Assembly (NCBI RefSeq): GCF_000521865.1
Contig: NZ_JAME01000021.1
Location: 1 to 64,000 of the forward strand
Length of the DNA stretch: 64,000 bases
Source of the DNA: Roseivivax isoporae LMG 25204
GTDB taxonomy: Bacteria; Pseudomonadota; Alphaproteobacteria; Rhodobacterales; Rhodobacteraceae
Direction of reading: 5' to 3'
Shown: positions 22,432 to 32,636 of the stretch, in pieces
Layout: each line of letters opens with the position of its first letter
Position numbering within the stretch: position 1 is the stretch's first letter
Translations under genes and position numbers: made by a program
Notes under the pieces: model-generated
What the model saw: the letters and a program-made list of their open reading frames with translations, nothing else
Databases searched by the model: none
Told to the model about the DNA's origin: nothing

Positions 22432-23831
22432 ACGCAGCAACGAAGCTGCCCACGGATGTGGGCCCCATCCACTTCGTCGGTATCGGCGGGATCGGGATGT
22501 CGGGGATCGCCGAGGTCCTGCTGAACCTCGGCTACACGGTGCAGGGGTCGGACCTGAAATCGTCGAAGATCACCGAGCGGCTCGAGGGCCTCGGCGCGCA
22601 GATCTTCATCGGGCAGTCGGCCGAGAACCTCGAACATGCCGAGGTGGTGGTGATCTCGTCGGCGATCAAGCCGGGCAACGCCGAGCTCGACGCGGCGCGC
22701 GCCAAAGGCCTGCCGGTGGTGCGCCGGGCGGAGATGCTGGCCGAGCTCATGCGGCTCAAGTCGAACGTCGCGATCGCGGGCACCCACGGCAAGACCACGA
22801 CCACGACCATGGTGGCGACGCTGCTCGTCGCGGGCGAGTACGACCCGACCGTGGTCAACGGCGGGATCATCCACGCCTACGGCTCGAACGCCCGGATGGG
22901 GCAGGGCGAATGGATGGTGGTCGAGGCGGACGAGAGCGACGGCACCTTCAACCGCCTGCCCGCGACCATCGCCATCGTGACCAACATCGACCCCGAGCAC
23001 CTGGACCACTGGGGCGATTTCGAGCGGCTGAAGCAGGGCTTCTTCGACTTCGTGTCGAACATCCCGTTCTACGGGCTCGCGGTCTGCTGCACCGATCACG
23101 AGGAGGTGCAGCGGCTCGTCGGGCGGATCACCGACCGGCGCGTGACCACCTACGGCTTCAACGCGCAGGCTGACGTGCGCGCGGTGAACTTGCGCTACGA
23201 GAAGGGCATCGCGCATTTCGACGTGGCGCTGCAGGCCGAGGGCGCGATGATCGAGGGCTGCACCCTGCCCATGCCGGGCGACCACAACGTGTCGAACGCC
23301 CTGTCGGCGGTGGCGGTGGCGCGGCATCTCGGCATGAAGCGCGAGGAGATCCGCGAGGCGCTGGCGAAGTTCGGCGGGGTTAACCGCCGGTTCACCCGCG
23401 TCGGCGAAATTGACGGCGTGACCATCATCGACGATTACGGCCACCATCCGGTGGAGATCGCCGCGGTGCTGAAGGCGGCGCGCCAGGCCTGCGAGGGCCG
23501 GGTGATCGCCGTGCACCAGCCCCACCGCTACACCCGCCTTGCCTCGCTCTTCGACGATTTCTGCGGCTGCTTCAACGAGGCCGACGTGGTCGCCATCGCC
23601 GACGTCTACGCCGCCGGAGAGGACCCGATCCCCGGTGCCACGCGGGATGACCTGGTTCAGGGCCTCGTGCGCCACGGCCACCGCCATGCCCGCGGCATCC
23701 GCGACGAGGACGATCTCGAACGCCTCGTGCGCGAGCAGGCCCAGCCGGGCGACATGGTGGTCTGCCTCGGCGCGGGCACGATCAGCGCCTGGGCCTACGG
23801 CCTGACCCGCCGGCTGGAGAAGGCGGCGTGA
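22428..23831 (+). CDS. murC: UDP-N-acetylmuramate--L-alanine ligase
   Basis: 467 residues, normal for MurC. The N-terminal nucleotide-binding loop GIGGIGMSG is at 18-26, and the ATP P-loop GTHGKTTTT starts at 118. The central domain has [26 protein letters not shown] and [11 protein letters not shown], and the C-terminal domain has [18 protein letters not shown] and HQPHRYTR. It adds the first amino acid of the peptide stem. It overlaps murG at the start and the first DUF2484 gene at the end, so the run is one transcription and translation unit. Confidence 0.97.
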   Translation: MNAATKLPTDVGPIHFVGIGGIGMSGIAEVLLNLGYTVQGSDLKSSKITERLEGLGAQIFIGQSAENLEHAEVVVISSAIKPGNAELDAARAKGLPVVRRAEMLAELMRLKSNVAIAGTHGKTTTTTMVATLLVAGEYDPTVVNGGIIHAYGSNARMGQGEWMVVEADESDGTFNRLPATIAIVTNIDPEHLDHWGDFERLKQGFFDFVSNIPFYGLAVCCTDHEEVQRLVGRITDRRVTTYGFNAQADVRAVNLRYEKGIAHFDVALQAEGAMIEGCTLPMPGDHNVSNALSAVAVARHLGMKREEIREALAKFGGVNRRFTRVGEIDGVTIIDDYGHHPVEIAAVLKAARQACEGRVIAVHQPHRYTRLASLFDDFCGCFNEADVVAIADVYAAGEDPIPGATRDDLVQGLVRHGHRHARGIRDEDDLERLVREQAQPGDMVVCLGAGTISAWAYGLTRRLEKAA

Positions 23832-24082
23832 CCGGCGCCGCGCTTGCCGCCTGCTTCTGGGGGCTCGCCGCGACCGTGACCGCCTGCATGCCGCTCCGCC
23901 GGCAGCCCGTGCCGGGGATCATGCTCCTGCTGGTCGCGCCCCTGGTGATCGTGTCGCTGGGGATCGCGCATGGCTGGCTCGTGGCGCTCGCCGCGTGCGG
24001 CGCGGTGCTGTCGATGTTCTGGAACCCGCTGCGCCAGCTCTTGGCGCGCCCGGCTGGCCGCCGACTGGAGGTGCCGAAATGA
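23828..24082 (+). CDS. DUF2484 family small membrane protein, first copy
   Basis: 84 residues, mostly hydrophobic, with two or three predicted membrane helices and the WNPLR motif near residue 65. It belongs to DUF2484, a family I know from Rhodobacteraceae murein clusters. GTG start overlapping the murC stop (GTGA), and its own stop overlaps the next DUF2484 gene (ATGA). No function is known; the position between murC and murB suggests an accessory role in envelope synthesis or division. Confidence 0.8.
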   Translation: MTGAALAACFWGLAATVTACMPLRRQPVPGIMLLLVAPLVIVSLGIAHGWLVALAACGAVLSMFWNPLRQLLARPAGRRLEVPK

Positions 24083-24339
24083 CGCTCTCGCTGGTGCTCG
24101 CCCTTGTCTGGATGCTGTCCGCGAACCTGATGGCCATGCTGCCCTCGCGCGACAACCACTGGATGCGCGCCTACGTCCTGATCGCGCTCGGGATCCCGCT
24201 TCTCGGGTTCGTGACCTACCAGAACGGGCCATGGGTCGGGCTGCTCCTGCTCGCCGCCGGCATGAGCGTCCTGCGCTGGCCGGTACGCCACCTCGTGCGC
24301 TGGGCGCGCGGGCGGTCGGGGTCCGGGTCGGGCGCCTGA
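24079..24339 (+). CDS. DUF2484 family small membrane protein, second copy
   Basis: 86 residues with three hydrophobic segments and a basic, Gly/Ser-rich tail. It resembles the preceding gene in size and topology, with a C-terminal [11 protein letters not shown] in the place of WNPLRQLL, and is best read as a tandem paralog. It starts within the stop of the first copy and ends 52 nt before murB. Role unknown. The pair may act together in the membrane. Confidence 0.8.
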   Translation: MTLSLVLALVWMLSANLMAMLPSRDNHWMRAYVLIALGIPLLGFVTYQNGPWVGLLLLAAGMSVLRWPVRHLVRWARGRSGSGSGA

Positions 24340-24391
24340 CGCCGCGGCGAGGGGGCTTTACGCCCGATGCGAGGACGGGCAGGAAGCGCGC

Positions 24392-25324
24392 ATGACAGAG
24401 ATCCCGATGCCCGAGGTGCGCGGCCGACTGACCGCGGACCGGCCGCTCTCCGACCTTACCTGGCTGCGCGTGGGCGGACCGGCCGACTGGCTGTTCCAGC
24501 CTGCCGACCTCGACGACCTGCGGGACTTCCTGCGTGCGCTGCCTGCGGAGGTCGAGGTGTTCCCCATGGGCGTCGGGTCGAACCTGATCGTGCGCGACGG
24601 CGGCCTGCGCGCGGTGGTGATCCGGCTTGGCCGCGGGTTCAACGGCATCGCGGTCGACGGCACGCGGGTCACCGCGGGTGCCGCCGCGCTCGATGCGCAC
24701 GTGGCGCGCCGCGCGGCCGAGGCAGGCGTCGACCTGACCTTCCTGCGCACGATTCCGGGCGCGGTCGGGGGCGCCATCCGCATGAATGCGGGCTGCTACG
24801 GCTCCTATGTCGCCGATGTCTTCGTGTCGGCCCGCGCGGTCACGCGCGGCGGGGACCTCGTGACGCTCGGGCCGGACGACCTGCGCTTCCGCTACCGCGA
24901 GACCGACCTCGCGCCGGGCACCGTGATCGTCGAGGCGACCTTCGAGGGCGCGCCGGGCGATCCCGCCGAGCTTGCCGCGCGGATGGAGGAGCAGCTCGCC
25001 CGCCGAGATGCCAGCCAGCCCACGAAGGAGCGCAGCGCCGGGTCGACCTTCCGCAATCCTGCGGGGTTCTCGTCCACGGGACGCGCCGACGATACGCACG
25101 AGCTGAAGGCGTGGAAGGTCATCGACGATGCCGGCATGCGCGGTGCCCGCAGGGGCGGGGCGCAAATGTCCGAGAAGCACTCGAACTTCCTGCTGAACAC
25201 CGGCGGCGCGACGGCGGCCGATCTCGAGGGACTGGGCGAGGACGTGCGAAAAAAGGTTTTCCAAACCAGTGGAATAACGCTAGACTGGGAGATAATGCGG
25301 GTCGGCGAGCCGGGCCGCGACTGA
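24392..25324 (+). CDS. murB: UDP-N-acetylenolpyruvoylglucosamine reductase
   Basis: 310 residues. The FAD-binding domain starts with [16 protein letters not shown] and has [19 protein letters not shown] and [18 protein letters not shown]. The C-terminal substrate domain carries the catalytic Ser in [11 protein letters not shown] and a final [10 protein letters not shown]. The compact form lacks the extra insertion of E. coli-type enzymes, as in type II MurB. It reduces enolpyruvyl-UDP-GlcNAc to UDP-MurNAc. Upstream are the DUF2484 pair, downstream ddl after 157 nt. Confidence 0.96.
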   Translation: MTEIPMPEVRGRLTADRPLSDLTWLRVGGPADWLFQPADLDDLRDFLRALPAEVEVFPMGVGSNLIVRDGGLRAVVIRLGRGFNGIAVDGTRVTAGAAALDAHVARRAAEAGVDLTFLRTIPGAVGGAIRMNAGCYGSYVADVFVSARAVTRGGDLVTLGPDDLRFRYRETDLAPGTVIVEATFEGAPGDPAELAARMEEQLARRDASQPTKERSAGSTFRNPAGFSSTGRADDTHELKAWKVIDDAGMRGARRGGAQMSEKHSNFLLNTGGATAADLEGLGEDVRKKVFQTSGITLDWEIMRVGEPGRD

Positions 25325-25481
25325 GGGCGGATGGCGCATCGTGCGCCGCAACCGACCCCGGGCAGACCGTCGGCGTATCCGGCGGACAAGAGAGCGACCA
25401 CAGGCAGGTTGCAGAAACAAGCGAGCCGGAATCCGACCGCGTCAATCGCGGCGGACAACCGGCATGACAGGCGGTTTGGGG

Positions 25482-26396
25482 ATGTCGAGCAGGACAGACC
25501 CGAAAGTGGCAGTGCTGATGGGCGGCATGTCTTCCGAACGGGAGGTGTCGCTGGCGTCAGGGCGCGGATGCGCCGCCGCTTTGCGGGAAGAGGGATTCGA
25601 GGTGGTCGAGGTCGATTGCGGCCGCGATCTTCCCGTGCGCCTGGACGAGCTCCGCCCGGACGTCGCCTTCAACGCGCTGCATGGCCCCTTCGGCGAGGAC
25701 GGCACCGTGCAGGGCATCCTCGAATGGATGGCCATTCCCTACACCCATTCCGGCGTGCTCGCCTCGGCGCTGGCGCTCGACAAGGAGCGCACCAAGGCGA
25801 TCTACCGCAATGTCGGGTTGCCCGTGGTCGAGAGCGTGCTGGCGCCGCGCGACGAGGTGCGGACGCGCCACGTCCTGCCGCCGCCCTACGTGGTCAAGCC
25901 CTACAACGAGGGATCGTCGGTCGGCGTCTACATCGTGCACGAGGGGTCGAACGGACCGCCGGCGCTGCCCGACACCATGCCCGAGGTGGTGATGGTCGAG
26001 GCCTTCGCGGCCGGGCGCGAGCTGACCACCACCGTGCTGGGCGACCGTGCCCTGACCGTGACCGACATCCTGACCGACACCTGGTACGATTATGACGCCA
26101 AGTACCGCCCTGGCGGGTCGCGTCATGTCGTGCCCGCCGACATTCCCGCCGACATCTTCGACGCCTGCCTGTCGCACGCGCTGACCGCGCATCGGGCGCT
26201 CGGCTGCCGCAGCCTCAGCCGCACGGATTTCCGCTGGGATCCGGCGCGCGGCGCGGACGGGCTGATCCTGCTCGAGACCAACACGCAGCCGGGCATGACA
26301 CCGACCTCGCTCACGCCCGAGCAGGCGCAGAGCGTCGGCATTTCCTTCGGCGCGCTCTGCCGCCGTCTGGTGGAGGAGGCGTCATGCAACCGGTAA
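25482..26396 (+). CDS. ddl: D-alanine--D-alanine ligase
   Basis: 304 residues of the ATP-grasp family. It shows VAVLMGGMSSEREVSL at the N-terminus, FNALHGPFGEDGTVQGILE, YVVKPYNEGSSVGV, the metal/ATP block RTDFRWDP with LLETNTQPGMTPTSL, and a Ddl-typical end. It makes the D-Ala-D-Ala used by MurF. ATG 25482 gives the usual family N-terminus; ATG 25464 or a longer reading to 25341 are less likely. It overlaps ftsQ by 13 nt. Confidence 0.95.
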   Translation: MSSRTDPKVAVLMGGMSSEREVSLASGRGCAAALREEGFEVVEVDCGRDLPVRLDELRPDVAFNALHGPFGEDGTVQGILEWMAIPYTHSGVLASALALDKERTKAIYRNVGLPVVESVLAPRDEVRTRHVLPPPYVVKPYNEGSSVGVYIVHEGSNGPPALPDTMPEVVMVEAFAAGRELTTTVLGDRALTVTDILTDTWYDYDAKYRPGGSRHVVPADIPADIFDACLSHALTAHRALGCRSLSRTDFRWDPARGADGLILLETNTQPGMTPTSLTPEQAQSVGISFGALCRRLVEEASCNR

Positions 26397-27247
26397 GGAC
26401 CGATCCCGCGCCCTCGCGGCTCAAGTACCGCATGCAGCGCATGATGCTGACGCCGCTCTACCGGCTCCTGCTGCGCATCGGTCTGCCCTTCGCGCTGACC
26501 TTCGGGGCGGCGACGCTCTGGGCGTCCTACGAGGAGAACCGCGCCTGGGTGGCGCAGACCTACGCCGACCTCGAGGCCATGGTGCACGAGCGGCCCGAGT
26601 TCATGGTCAAACTCATGGCGATCGACGGGGCCTCGGACGGCGTCGCCGAGGACATCCGCGAGGTCCTTCCCGTCGATTTCCCGATCTCGTCCTTCGACCT
26701 CGACCTCGACCTGATGCGCGAGACGGTCGCGGGGCTCGATGCCGTCAAGTCGGCGCGCCTGCGGGTGCGGCAGGGCGGCGTGCTGCAGGTCGACGTGGTC
26801 GAGCGCGTGCCGGCGGTGCTGTGGCGCCGGCCCGGGACGCTCGACATCCTCGACGACGAGGGCGTCGTGGTGGGGCCGGCACCGGACCGCGCGGCGTGGC
26901 CCGACCTGCCGGTCGTGGCGGGCGAGGGCGCAGACCGCGCCGTGGGCGAGGCGCTGGCGCTTCTTGCCGCGGCCGAGCCGCTGGCGGCGCGCCTGCGCGG
27001 TCTCGTGCGCATGGGCGAGCGGCGCTGGGACGTCGTGCTGGACCGCGGGCAGCGCATCATGCTGCCCGAGACGGGCGCCGTCCAGGCGCTGGAACGTGCC
27101 ATCGCCATGGACGACGCGGTGGACATGCTGGGCCGCGACCTTGTCGCGGTGGACCTGAGACTGCCGGAACGGCCGACGCTCAGGATGACGGATTACGCGC
27201 TGGAAGAACTCTGGCGCATCAAGGCGATCACCTCGGGGGACCAATAA
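26384..27247 (+). CDS. ftsQ: Cell division protein FtsQ
   Basis: 287 residues. A short basic cytosolic tail is followed by one membrane helix (about 28-48, with GLPFALTFGAATLWA), a POTRA domain (about 76-143, ending VDVVERVPAVLWRRPG) and the beta domain with GERRWDVVLDRGQRIMLPE. The C-terminal YALEELW resembles the FtsB-binding end. FtsQ links the early Z-ring proteins to the septal synthase. It is co-transcribed with ddl (overlap) and ftsA, which starts 4 nt after its stop. Confidence 0.95.
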   Translation: MQPVRTDPAPSRLKYRMQRMMLTPLYRLLLRIGLPFALTFGAATLWASYEENRAWVAQTYADLEAMVHERPEFMVKLMAIDGASDGVAEDIREVLPVDFPISSFDLDLDLMRETVAGLDAVKSARLRVRQGGVLQVDVVERVPAVLWRRPGTLDILDDEGVVVGPAPDRAAWPDLPVVAGEGADRAVGEALALLAAAEPLAARLRGLVRMGERRWDVVLDRGQRIMLPETGAVQALERAIAMDDAVDMLGRDLVAVDLRLPERPTLRMTDYALEELWRIKAITSGDQ

Positions 27248-27251
27248 GACT

Positions 27252-28586
27252 ATGATCGAGCTCTACGAATCCCAGCGGGCGATGCGCAACATGCGCAAGG
27301 CGGCGATGCAGCGCGGCGTCGTGGCGATCCTCGACGTCGGGAGCTCCAAGATCGCCTGCCTCGTGCTGCGCTTCGACGGAAACGACCGCCCGGGGGATTT
27401 CGACGGTGTCGGCTCGCTGGCCGGGCAGTCGGGCTTTCGCGTGATCGGCGCGGCGACGACGCGGTCGCGGGGCGTCCGCTTCGGCGAGATAAGCGCGATG
27501 CAGGAGACCGAGCGCGCGATCCGCACCGCCGTGCAGGCGGCGCAGAAGATGGCGCAGATCCGCGTCGACCATGTGATCGCGTGCTTCTCGGGCGCCGAAC
27601 CGCGCAGCTACGGGCTGACCGGCAAGGTCGAGCTCATGGGCACCACCGTCAGCGAGCAGGACATCGCGCGGGTGCTGTCGGCCTGCGACGTGCCCGATTT
27701 CGGCCATGACCGCGAGGTGCTGCACGCCCAGCCGGTGAACTTCGCGCTCGACCACCGCTCCGGGCTGATCGACCCGCGCGGGCAGGTGGGGCAGGAGCTC
27801 GCCACCGACATGCACATGCTGACGGTCGACGCCATGGCGATCCAGAACCTCGCGCAATGCGTGAAGCGCTGCGACATGGAGCTCGCGGGGATCGCCTCGT
27901 CCTCCTACGTCTCGGGCATCTCGGCGCTGGTCGAGGACGAGCAGGAACTGGGCGCGGCCTGCATCGACATGGGGGGCGGCACCACCGGCGTGTCGATCTT
28001 CATGAAGAAGCACATGATCTACGCCGACGCGGTCAAGATGGGCGGCGACCATGTCACCGGCGACATCTCGATGGGGCTGCAGGTGCCCATGGCGACGGCC
28101 GAGCGCATCAAGACGTTCTATGGCGGCGTCGTGGCGACAGGCATGGACGACCGCGAGATGATCGAGATCGGCGGCGACACCGGCGACTGGCACCACGACC
28201 GCCGCACGGTCAGCCGGGCCGAATTGATCGGGATCATGCGACCGCGGGTCGAGGAAGTGCTCGAGGAGGTGCGCGCGCGGCTCGACGCGGCAGGCTTCGA
28301 GCACCTGCCGTCGCAGCAGATCGTGCTGACCGGCGGCGGCAGCCAGATCCCCGGTCTCGACGGGCTCGCGTCCAAGATCCTTGGCCAGCAGGTGCGGCTG
28401 GGGCGGCCCCTGCGCGTGCACGGCCTGCCGCAGGCGGCAACCGGCCCGGGCTTCGCCAGCGCGGTCGGCCTCTGCCTCTTCGCGGCCCATCCGCAGGACG
28501 AATGGTGGGATTTCGAGATTCCGGTGGAGCGCCTGGCGGGGCGCACGATCACCCGCGCGGTCAAATGGTTCAAGGACAACTGGTAA
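27252..28586 (+). CDS. ftsA: Cell division protein FtsA
   Basis: 444 residues, actin-like ATPase fold. Phosphate 1 loop LDVGSSKIACLV near residue 26, the 1C subdomain insert, phosphate 2 loop CIDMGGGTTGVSIF and adenosine loop LTGGGSQIPGL. The C-terminus ends in WFKDNW with an amphipathic basic stretch, which would tether FtsZ to the membrane. The N-terminal 15 residues before the fold are a little longer than in E. coli. ftsZ follows after a 174-bp gap with its own candidate promoter. Confidence 0.96.
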   Translation: MIELYESQRAMRNMRKAAMQRGVVAILDVGSSKIACLVLRFDGNDRPGDFDGVGSLAGQSGFRVIGAATTRSRGVRFGEISAMQETERAIRTAVQAAQKMAQIRVDHVIACFSGAEPRSYGLTGKVELMGTTVSEQDIARVLSACDVPDFGHDREVLHAQPVNFALDHRSGLIDPRGQVGQELATDMHMLTVDAMAIQNLAQCVKRCDMELAGIASSSYVSGISALVEDEQELGAACIDMGGGTTGVSIFMKKHMIYADAVKMGGDHVTGDISMGLQVPMATAERIKTFYGGVVATGMDDREMIEIGGDTGDWHHDRRTVSRAELIGIMRPRVEEVLEEVRARLDAAGFEHLPSQQIVLTGGGSQIPGLDGLASKILGQQVRLGRPLRVHGLPQAATGPGFASAVGLCLFAAHPQDEWWDFEIPVERLAGRTITRAVKWFKDNW

Positions 28587-28670
28587 CCACCACATGTGCG
28601 GAAGTCCGCGAAATCCCGCTGCCGAGGCCCATTTTCCAGCCATATTTGGTAGGTTTTTTGCGTTTTTTGC

Positions 28671-28699
28671 GTGACGCGCGGGCCACATGTCGATAAAAT
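28671..28699 (+). promoter_or_regulatory. Candidate sigma-70 promoter for ftsZ
   Basis: GTGACG and TAAAAT are separated by exactly 17 nt; matches are 4 of 6 and 5 of 6. It lies 61 nt before the ftsZ start, in an AT-rich patch that begins with a direct repeat of TTTTTTGCG. A dedicated promoter would let FtsZ exceed FtsA. Confidence 0.5.
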
Positions 28700-28760
28700 C
28701 CGTCCAAACGGGCGCGAAAACGGTCCGGGCGGCCCCAAAACCAAGCAGGCGGAAACAGCG

Positions 28761-30428
28761 ATGACATTGAACCTTACGGTGCCAGGCCACGACGAACTCA
28801 AGCCGCGGATCACGGTCTTCGGCGTCGGCGGTGCGGGCGGCAACGCCGTCAACAACATGATCCAGAAAGCGCTGGACGGCTGCGATTTCGTGGTCGCCAA
28901 CACCGACGCGCAGGCGCTGCAGCAGTCCATGGCGGACAACCGCGTACAGCTCGGCGTGAAGGTGACCGAGGGCCTCGGCGCAGGCGCGCGGGCCTCGGTC
29001 GGCGCTGCGGCCGCCGAGGAGTCGATCGAACAGATCGTCGATCACCTCGCGGGCGCGCACATGTGCTTCATCACCGCGGGCATGGGCGGCGGCACCGGCA
29101 CCGGCGCGGCGCCGATCATCGCGCAGGCCGCGCGCGAACTGGGCGTGCTGACGGTGGGCGTCGTCACGAAGCCGTTCCAGTTCGAGGGTGCCAAGCGGAT
29201 GCGGCAGGCCGAGGAGGGCGTCGAGGCGCTCCAGAAGGTCGTCGACACGCTCATCATCATCCCGAACCAGAACCTGTTCCGGCTCGCCAACGAGAAGACG
29301 ACCTTCACCGAGGCGTTCTCGATGGCGGACGACGTGCTCTACCAGGGCGTCAAGGGCGTCACCGACCTGATGGTCCGTCCGGGCCTCATCAACCTCGACT
29401 TCGCCGACGTGCGCGCGGTGATGGACGAGATGGGCAAGGCGATGATGGGCACCGGCGAGGCCGAGGGCGAGGATCGCGCGATCCAGGCAGCCGAGAAGGC
29501 CATCGCGAACCCGCTGCTCGACGAGATCTCGCTGCGCGGCGCCAAGGGCGTGCTCATCAACATCACCGGCGGCCACGATTTGACCCTGTTCGAGCTCGAC
29601 GAGGCCGCGAACCGCATCCGCGAGGAAGTGGACGCGGATGCGAACATCATCGTCGGCTCGACGCTTGACGACACGATGGAAGGCAAGATGCGCGTCTCGG
29701 TCGTCGCGACCGGGATCGACGCTTCGGACGTCGACACCGAGGTTCCGGTCCCGCGCCGCAGTCTGCGCGCGCCGCTGAAGCAGAACGTCGAGGTGGAAGA
29801 GGTCGCGCATGCCGCGCCGGCGCCGCGCCCGGCCGCCGAGCCGGTCCAGGCCGCCCGCCGCGTCGAGACCTACGAGGAGGACGAGCCGTCGCTGTTCGAG
29901 GGCATGGCGTCGCAGCGGACCGCGCCCGAGCCGCGTCACGACCTCGCCTACGACGCTCCGCAGGCGCACCAGCAGGATGACGGCCTGCCTCCGCCGGCCT
30001 ACCGCCCGCAAGCGGACGCGCAGCCGCGCGCCCAGTCCATCGAGGCCGAGGAAGGCCCCGAGAGCTTTGTCGCACCGCGCCCCGCGGCCCCCGGCACGCC
30101 GTCGCCCGAGACGCTCGCGCGTTTGCAGGCGGCCGCCGCAAAGACCCGCGGCGAACCCGCCCGCCCGCAGCAGGCGCAGCAGCCGACGACCCAGCAGCGC
30201 GTGGCCGCCCAGCGTGCCGCCGCCTCTGGCGATGTCGAGAAGTCGCGTTTCGGGATCAACTCGCTCATCAACCGGATGACCGGCCACGCCCACGAGGGCC
30301 CGGCCCAGGCCGCCCGCCGGCAGCCCCCGGTGCAGTCCGCGCGCCCCGAGCCGGTGCGTGACGAGGCGCCCGATCCGGACCAGGAGCGCATCGAGATCCC
30401 GGCCTTCCTGCGCCGCCAGGCGAACTGA
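28761..30428 (+). CDS. ftsZ: Cell division GTPase FtsZ
   Basis: 555 residues. Tubulin-like GTPase core (about 1-325) with [13 protein letters not shown] at 21, the GTP signature [12 protein letters not shown] at about 107-118 and the T7 loop region [12 protein letters not shown] disordered Pro/Ala/Gln-rich linker of about 200 residues follows, longer than in E. coli, and it ends in the partner-binding peptide IPAFLRRQ. The start is the ATG before [16 protein letters not shown]; in-frame upstream sequence is non-coding. A strong terminator follows. Confidence 0.97.
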   Translation: MTLNLTVPGHDELKPRITVFGVGGAGGNAVNNMIQKALDGCDFVVANTDAQALQQSMADNRVQLGVKVTEGLGAGARASVGAAAAEESIEQIVDHLAGAHMCFITAGMGGGTGTGAAPIIAQAARELGVLTVGVVTKPFQFEGAKRMRQAEEGVEALQKVVDTLIIIPNQNLFRLANEKTTFTEAFSMADDVLYQGVKGVTDLMVRPGLINLDFADVRAVMDEMGKAMMGTGEAEGEDRAIQAAEKAIANPLLDEISLRGAKGVLINITGGHDLTLFELDEAANRIREEVDADANIIVGSTLDDTMEGKMRVSVVATGIDASDVDTEVPVPRRSLRAPLKQNVEVEEVAHAAPAPRPAAEPVQAARRVETYEEDEPSLFEGMASQRTAPEPRHDLAYDAPQAHQQDDGLPPPAYRPQADAQPRAQSIEAEEGPESFVAPRPAAPGTPSPETLARLQAAAAKTRGEPARPQQAQQPTTQQRVAAQRAAASGDVEKSRFGINSLINRMTGHAHEGPAQAARRQPPVQSARPEPVRDEAPDPDQERIEIPAFLRRQAN

Positions 30429-30471
30429 GGCCCACGCACTCGGTCACATCTCGTGACTGGCATGAGATTGG

Positions 30472-30498
30472 AGCCCCCTCGAAAGAGGGGGCTTTTTC
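30472..30498 (+). terminator. Rho-independent terminator after ftsZ
   Basis: AGCCCCCTC and GAGGGGGCT form a 9-bp stem capped by a GAAA tetraloop, followed by TTTTTC. It ends the ftsW-ftsZ unit cleanly. Confidence 0.93.
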
Positions 30499-30592
30499 TA
30501 TTCGGAACAATATCTTGCACGCGCCATTTAACGAGGTGGCGGGCCGCCGCCCGAAGCGGCGACTTCTGTTTCAGACAGTTGCAATCTTTGAT

Positions 30593-30621
30593 TTGAGCGA
30601 AAATGCGCCCGTCTCTATCTC
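30593..30621 (+). promoter_or_regulatory. Candidate promoter for lpxC
   Basis: TTGAGC and TATCTC are 17 nt apart in the AT-rich part of the ftsZ-lpxC gap. The match is modest. A start near 30628 would place the ATG at 30603 upstream of the transcript, supporting GTG 30678 as the real lpxC start. Confidence 0.3.
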
Positions 30622-30677
30622 GGTACCAAGTCGAGGAACGGCCCCCGTCCGTCTCCTCGCCGACTGGAGAGACGACC

Positions 30678-31598
30678 GTGCAAACCACACTTCGCGCCCC
30701 GATCACGTTCGACGGACATGGCCTGCATTCCGGTCAGCCGGCGCGCCTGACCATCCGGCCGGCGGTGGCCGAGCACGGCATCTGGTTCAAGCGCACCGAC
30801 ATCCTGCTGGGTGACACGATAGTCCCGGCCATCTGGGACGCGGTGCAGCGCTCGCCGCTCTGCACCCGGATCGTGAACGCCGCCGGTGTCGAGGTGCAGA
30901 CGATCGAGCACGTGATGGCGGCCCTTGCCGGATGCGGCGTGCACAATGCGCTGATCGAGATCGATGGCCCCGAGGTTCCGATCCTCGACGGGTCGGCCGC
31001 GCCGTTCGTGCGGGGCATCCTGTCGCGCGGCGTGCGGTTCCTCACGGCGCCCGTGCGCGCCATCGAGGTGCTGCGCCCGGTGGCGGTCGAGACCGCGAAC
31101 GGCTGGGCGCGCCTGTCGCCGGCCGAGGGCCTCATCATGGATTTCCATATCGATTTCGCCGACGCGGCCATCGGCACGCAGGAAAAGCGCCTGAACCTGC
31201 GCAACGGCACCTTCGTGCGCGAACTGTCGGACAGCCGGACCTTCTGCCGTCGCTCGGACGTCGAGGCGATGCGCGCCCAGGGGCTCGCGCTCGGCGGCAC
31301 GTTCGAGAACGCGGTCGTGGTCGACGGTCCCGAGGTCCTGTCGCCGGGCGGCCTGCGCCACGCGGACGAGGCGGTGCGCCACAAGATGCTCGACGCGCTC
31401 GGAGACCTCGCGCTGGCCGGCGCGCCGATCCTCGGCCATTACGAGGGCTTCCGCGCGGGCCACGCGATGACGAACCTCCTGCTGCACGAGCTCTTCCAGA
31501 CGCCGGACGCGTTCCGCATGGTGATGTGCGACACGGTAACGCGCGCGCGCCTTCCGGGCGTGGGCATCCAGCCGGAGGAAATCCCGGCGGTCGCGTGA
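30678..31598 (+). CDS. lpxC: UDP-3-O-acyl-N-acetylglucosamine deacetylase
   Basis: 306 residues, the normal LpxC length. Zinc ligands are His78 (TIEHVMAAL), His235 and Asp239 (HKMLDALGD), and the catalytic His262 lies in FRAGHAMTN. The N-terminus GHGLHSGQPA is the family start. LpxC commits UDP-acyl-GlcNAc to lipid A and is the main control point of LPS synthesis. GTG with GGAGAG 6 nt upstream is chosen over an in-frame ATG 25 codons earlier. It lies between ftsZ and bamD as in related genomes. Confidence 0.95.
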   Translation: MQTTLRAPITFDGHGLHSGQPARLTIRPAVAEHGIWFKRTDILLGDTIVPAIWDAVQRSPLCTRIVNAAGVEVQTIEHVMAALAGCGVHNALIEIDGPEVPILDGSAAPFVRGILSRGVRFLTAPVRAIEVLRPVAVETANGWARLSPAEGLIMDFHIDFADAAIGTQEKRLNLRNGTFVRELSDSRTFCRRSDVEAMRAQGLALGGTFENAVVVDGPEVLSPGGLRHADEAVRHKMLDALGDLALAGAPILGHYEGFRAGHAMTNLLLHELFQTPDAFRMVMCDTVTRARLPGVGIQPEEIPAVA

Positions 31599-31731
31599 CG
31601 CGAAGGCCGGGCGTCCCGGCCGCACCCTGCAACGATGTGATCCAAAGGCGTTTTGCCCCGGATTTTTCTGTGCTAGGAGCGACGGGCAAGGGGGGTGAAG
31701 ACCTCCGGGACGGATCGAGGGTGAACCGGGC

Positions 31732-32577
31732 ATGGCAGGCGGTAGGGCGCGCATTTCGCTGATCGGTGCTGGCGTGCTGGCGGTTTTCGTTGCCGGATGC
31801 GGCGGATCTCCGGGGCGTCAGGGCGGTGTGCCGCTCGAGAACTACACCGCCGAGCAGATCTTCGAGCGCGGCGAGTTCGAGCTCGACCGCGACTCGCCCG
31901 ACGACGCGGCCTTCTACTTCTCCGAGATCGAGCGGCTCTATCCGTATTCGGACTGGGCCAAGCGCGCGCTGATCATGCAGGCCTTCGCCTATCACCGCGA
32001 CCGCGACTACGAGAACAGCCGCGGCGCCGCGCAGCGGTTCATCGACTTCTACCCGCTCGACGACGACGCGGCCTACGCGCAGTACCTGCTCGCGCTCAGC
32101 TACTACGACCAGATCGAGGAGGTCGGCCGCGACCAGGGCCTGACCTTCCAGGCGCTGCAGGCGCTGCGCGCGGTGATCGAGCAATATCCCGACAGCGAAT
32201 ACGCGCGCTCGGCGATGCTGAAATTCGACCTCGCCTTCGACCATCTCGCGGCGAAGGAGATGGAGATCGGTCGCTACTACCTCAAGCGCCAGCATTACGG
32301 CGCGGCCATCAACCGCTTCCGCGTGGTGGTGGAGGATTTCCAGACCACGACACACACGCCCGAGGCGCTGCACCGCCTGGTCGAGGGCTACCTCTCGCTC
32401 GGCCTCACGGACGAGGCGCAGACGGCAGGCGCGATCCTCGGCTACAACTACCGTGGCACCGAGTGGTACGAGGACAGCTACGCGCTGCTGACGGGGCAGG
32501 GGCTGCAGATGCGGGCGCGGGGCGACAACTGGCTCGCGGCGATCTATCGCCAGATGGTGCGGGGCGAATGGCTCTGA
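31732..32577 (+). CDS. bamD: Outer membrane assembly lipoprotein BamD
   Basis: 281 residues. Lipobox FVAGC with Cys23 marks an outer-membrane lipoprotein. TPR-like repeats follow: AEQIFERGEFELDRDSPDDAAFYFSEIERLYPYSDWAKRA is spread over 37-76 and the later YYLKRQHYGAAINRFRVVVEDFQ over about 180-205. BamD is the essential partner of BamA in inserting beta-barrel proteins. The first ATG gives a complete signal. lpxC lies upstream and recN 59 nt downstream. Confidence 0.95.
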   Translation: MAGGRARISLIGAGVLAVFVAGCGGSPGRQGGVPLENYTAEQIFERGEFELDRDSPDDAAFYFSEIERLYPYSDWAKRALIMQAFAYHRDRDYENSRGAAQRFIDFYPLDDDAAYAQYLLALSYYDQIEEVGRDQGLTFQALQALRAVIEQYPDSEYARSAMLKFDLAFDHLAAKEMEIGRYYLKRQHYGAAINRFRVVVEDFQTTTHTPEALHRLVEGYLSLGLTDEAQTAGAILGYNYRGTEWYEDSYALLTGQGLQMRARGDNWLAAIYRQMVRGEWL

Positions 32578-32636
32578 CCCGCCCCGCGCGGACGCCACGT
32601 TGCAAGCCGGGGCGGTTTCGCCCTACACCCTGACAC

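Noticed and set aside
31605-31621. A terminator after lpxC (GGCCGGG/CCCGGCC with a 3-nt loop)
   Set aside because: Short 7-bp stem without a T-run, and bamD is likely still co-transcribed; evidence too weak to list.
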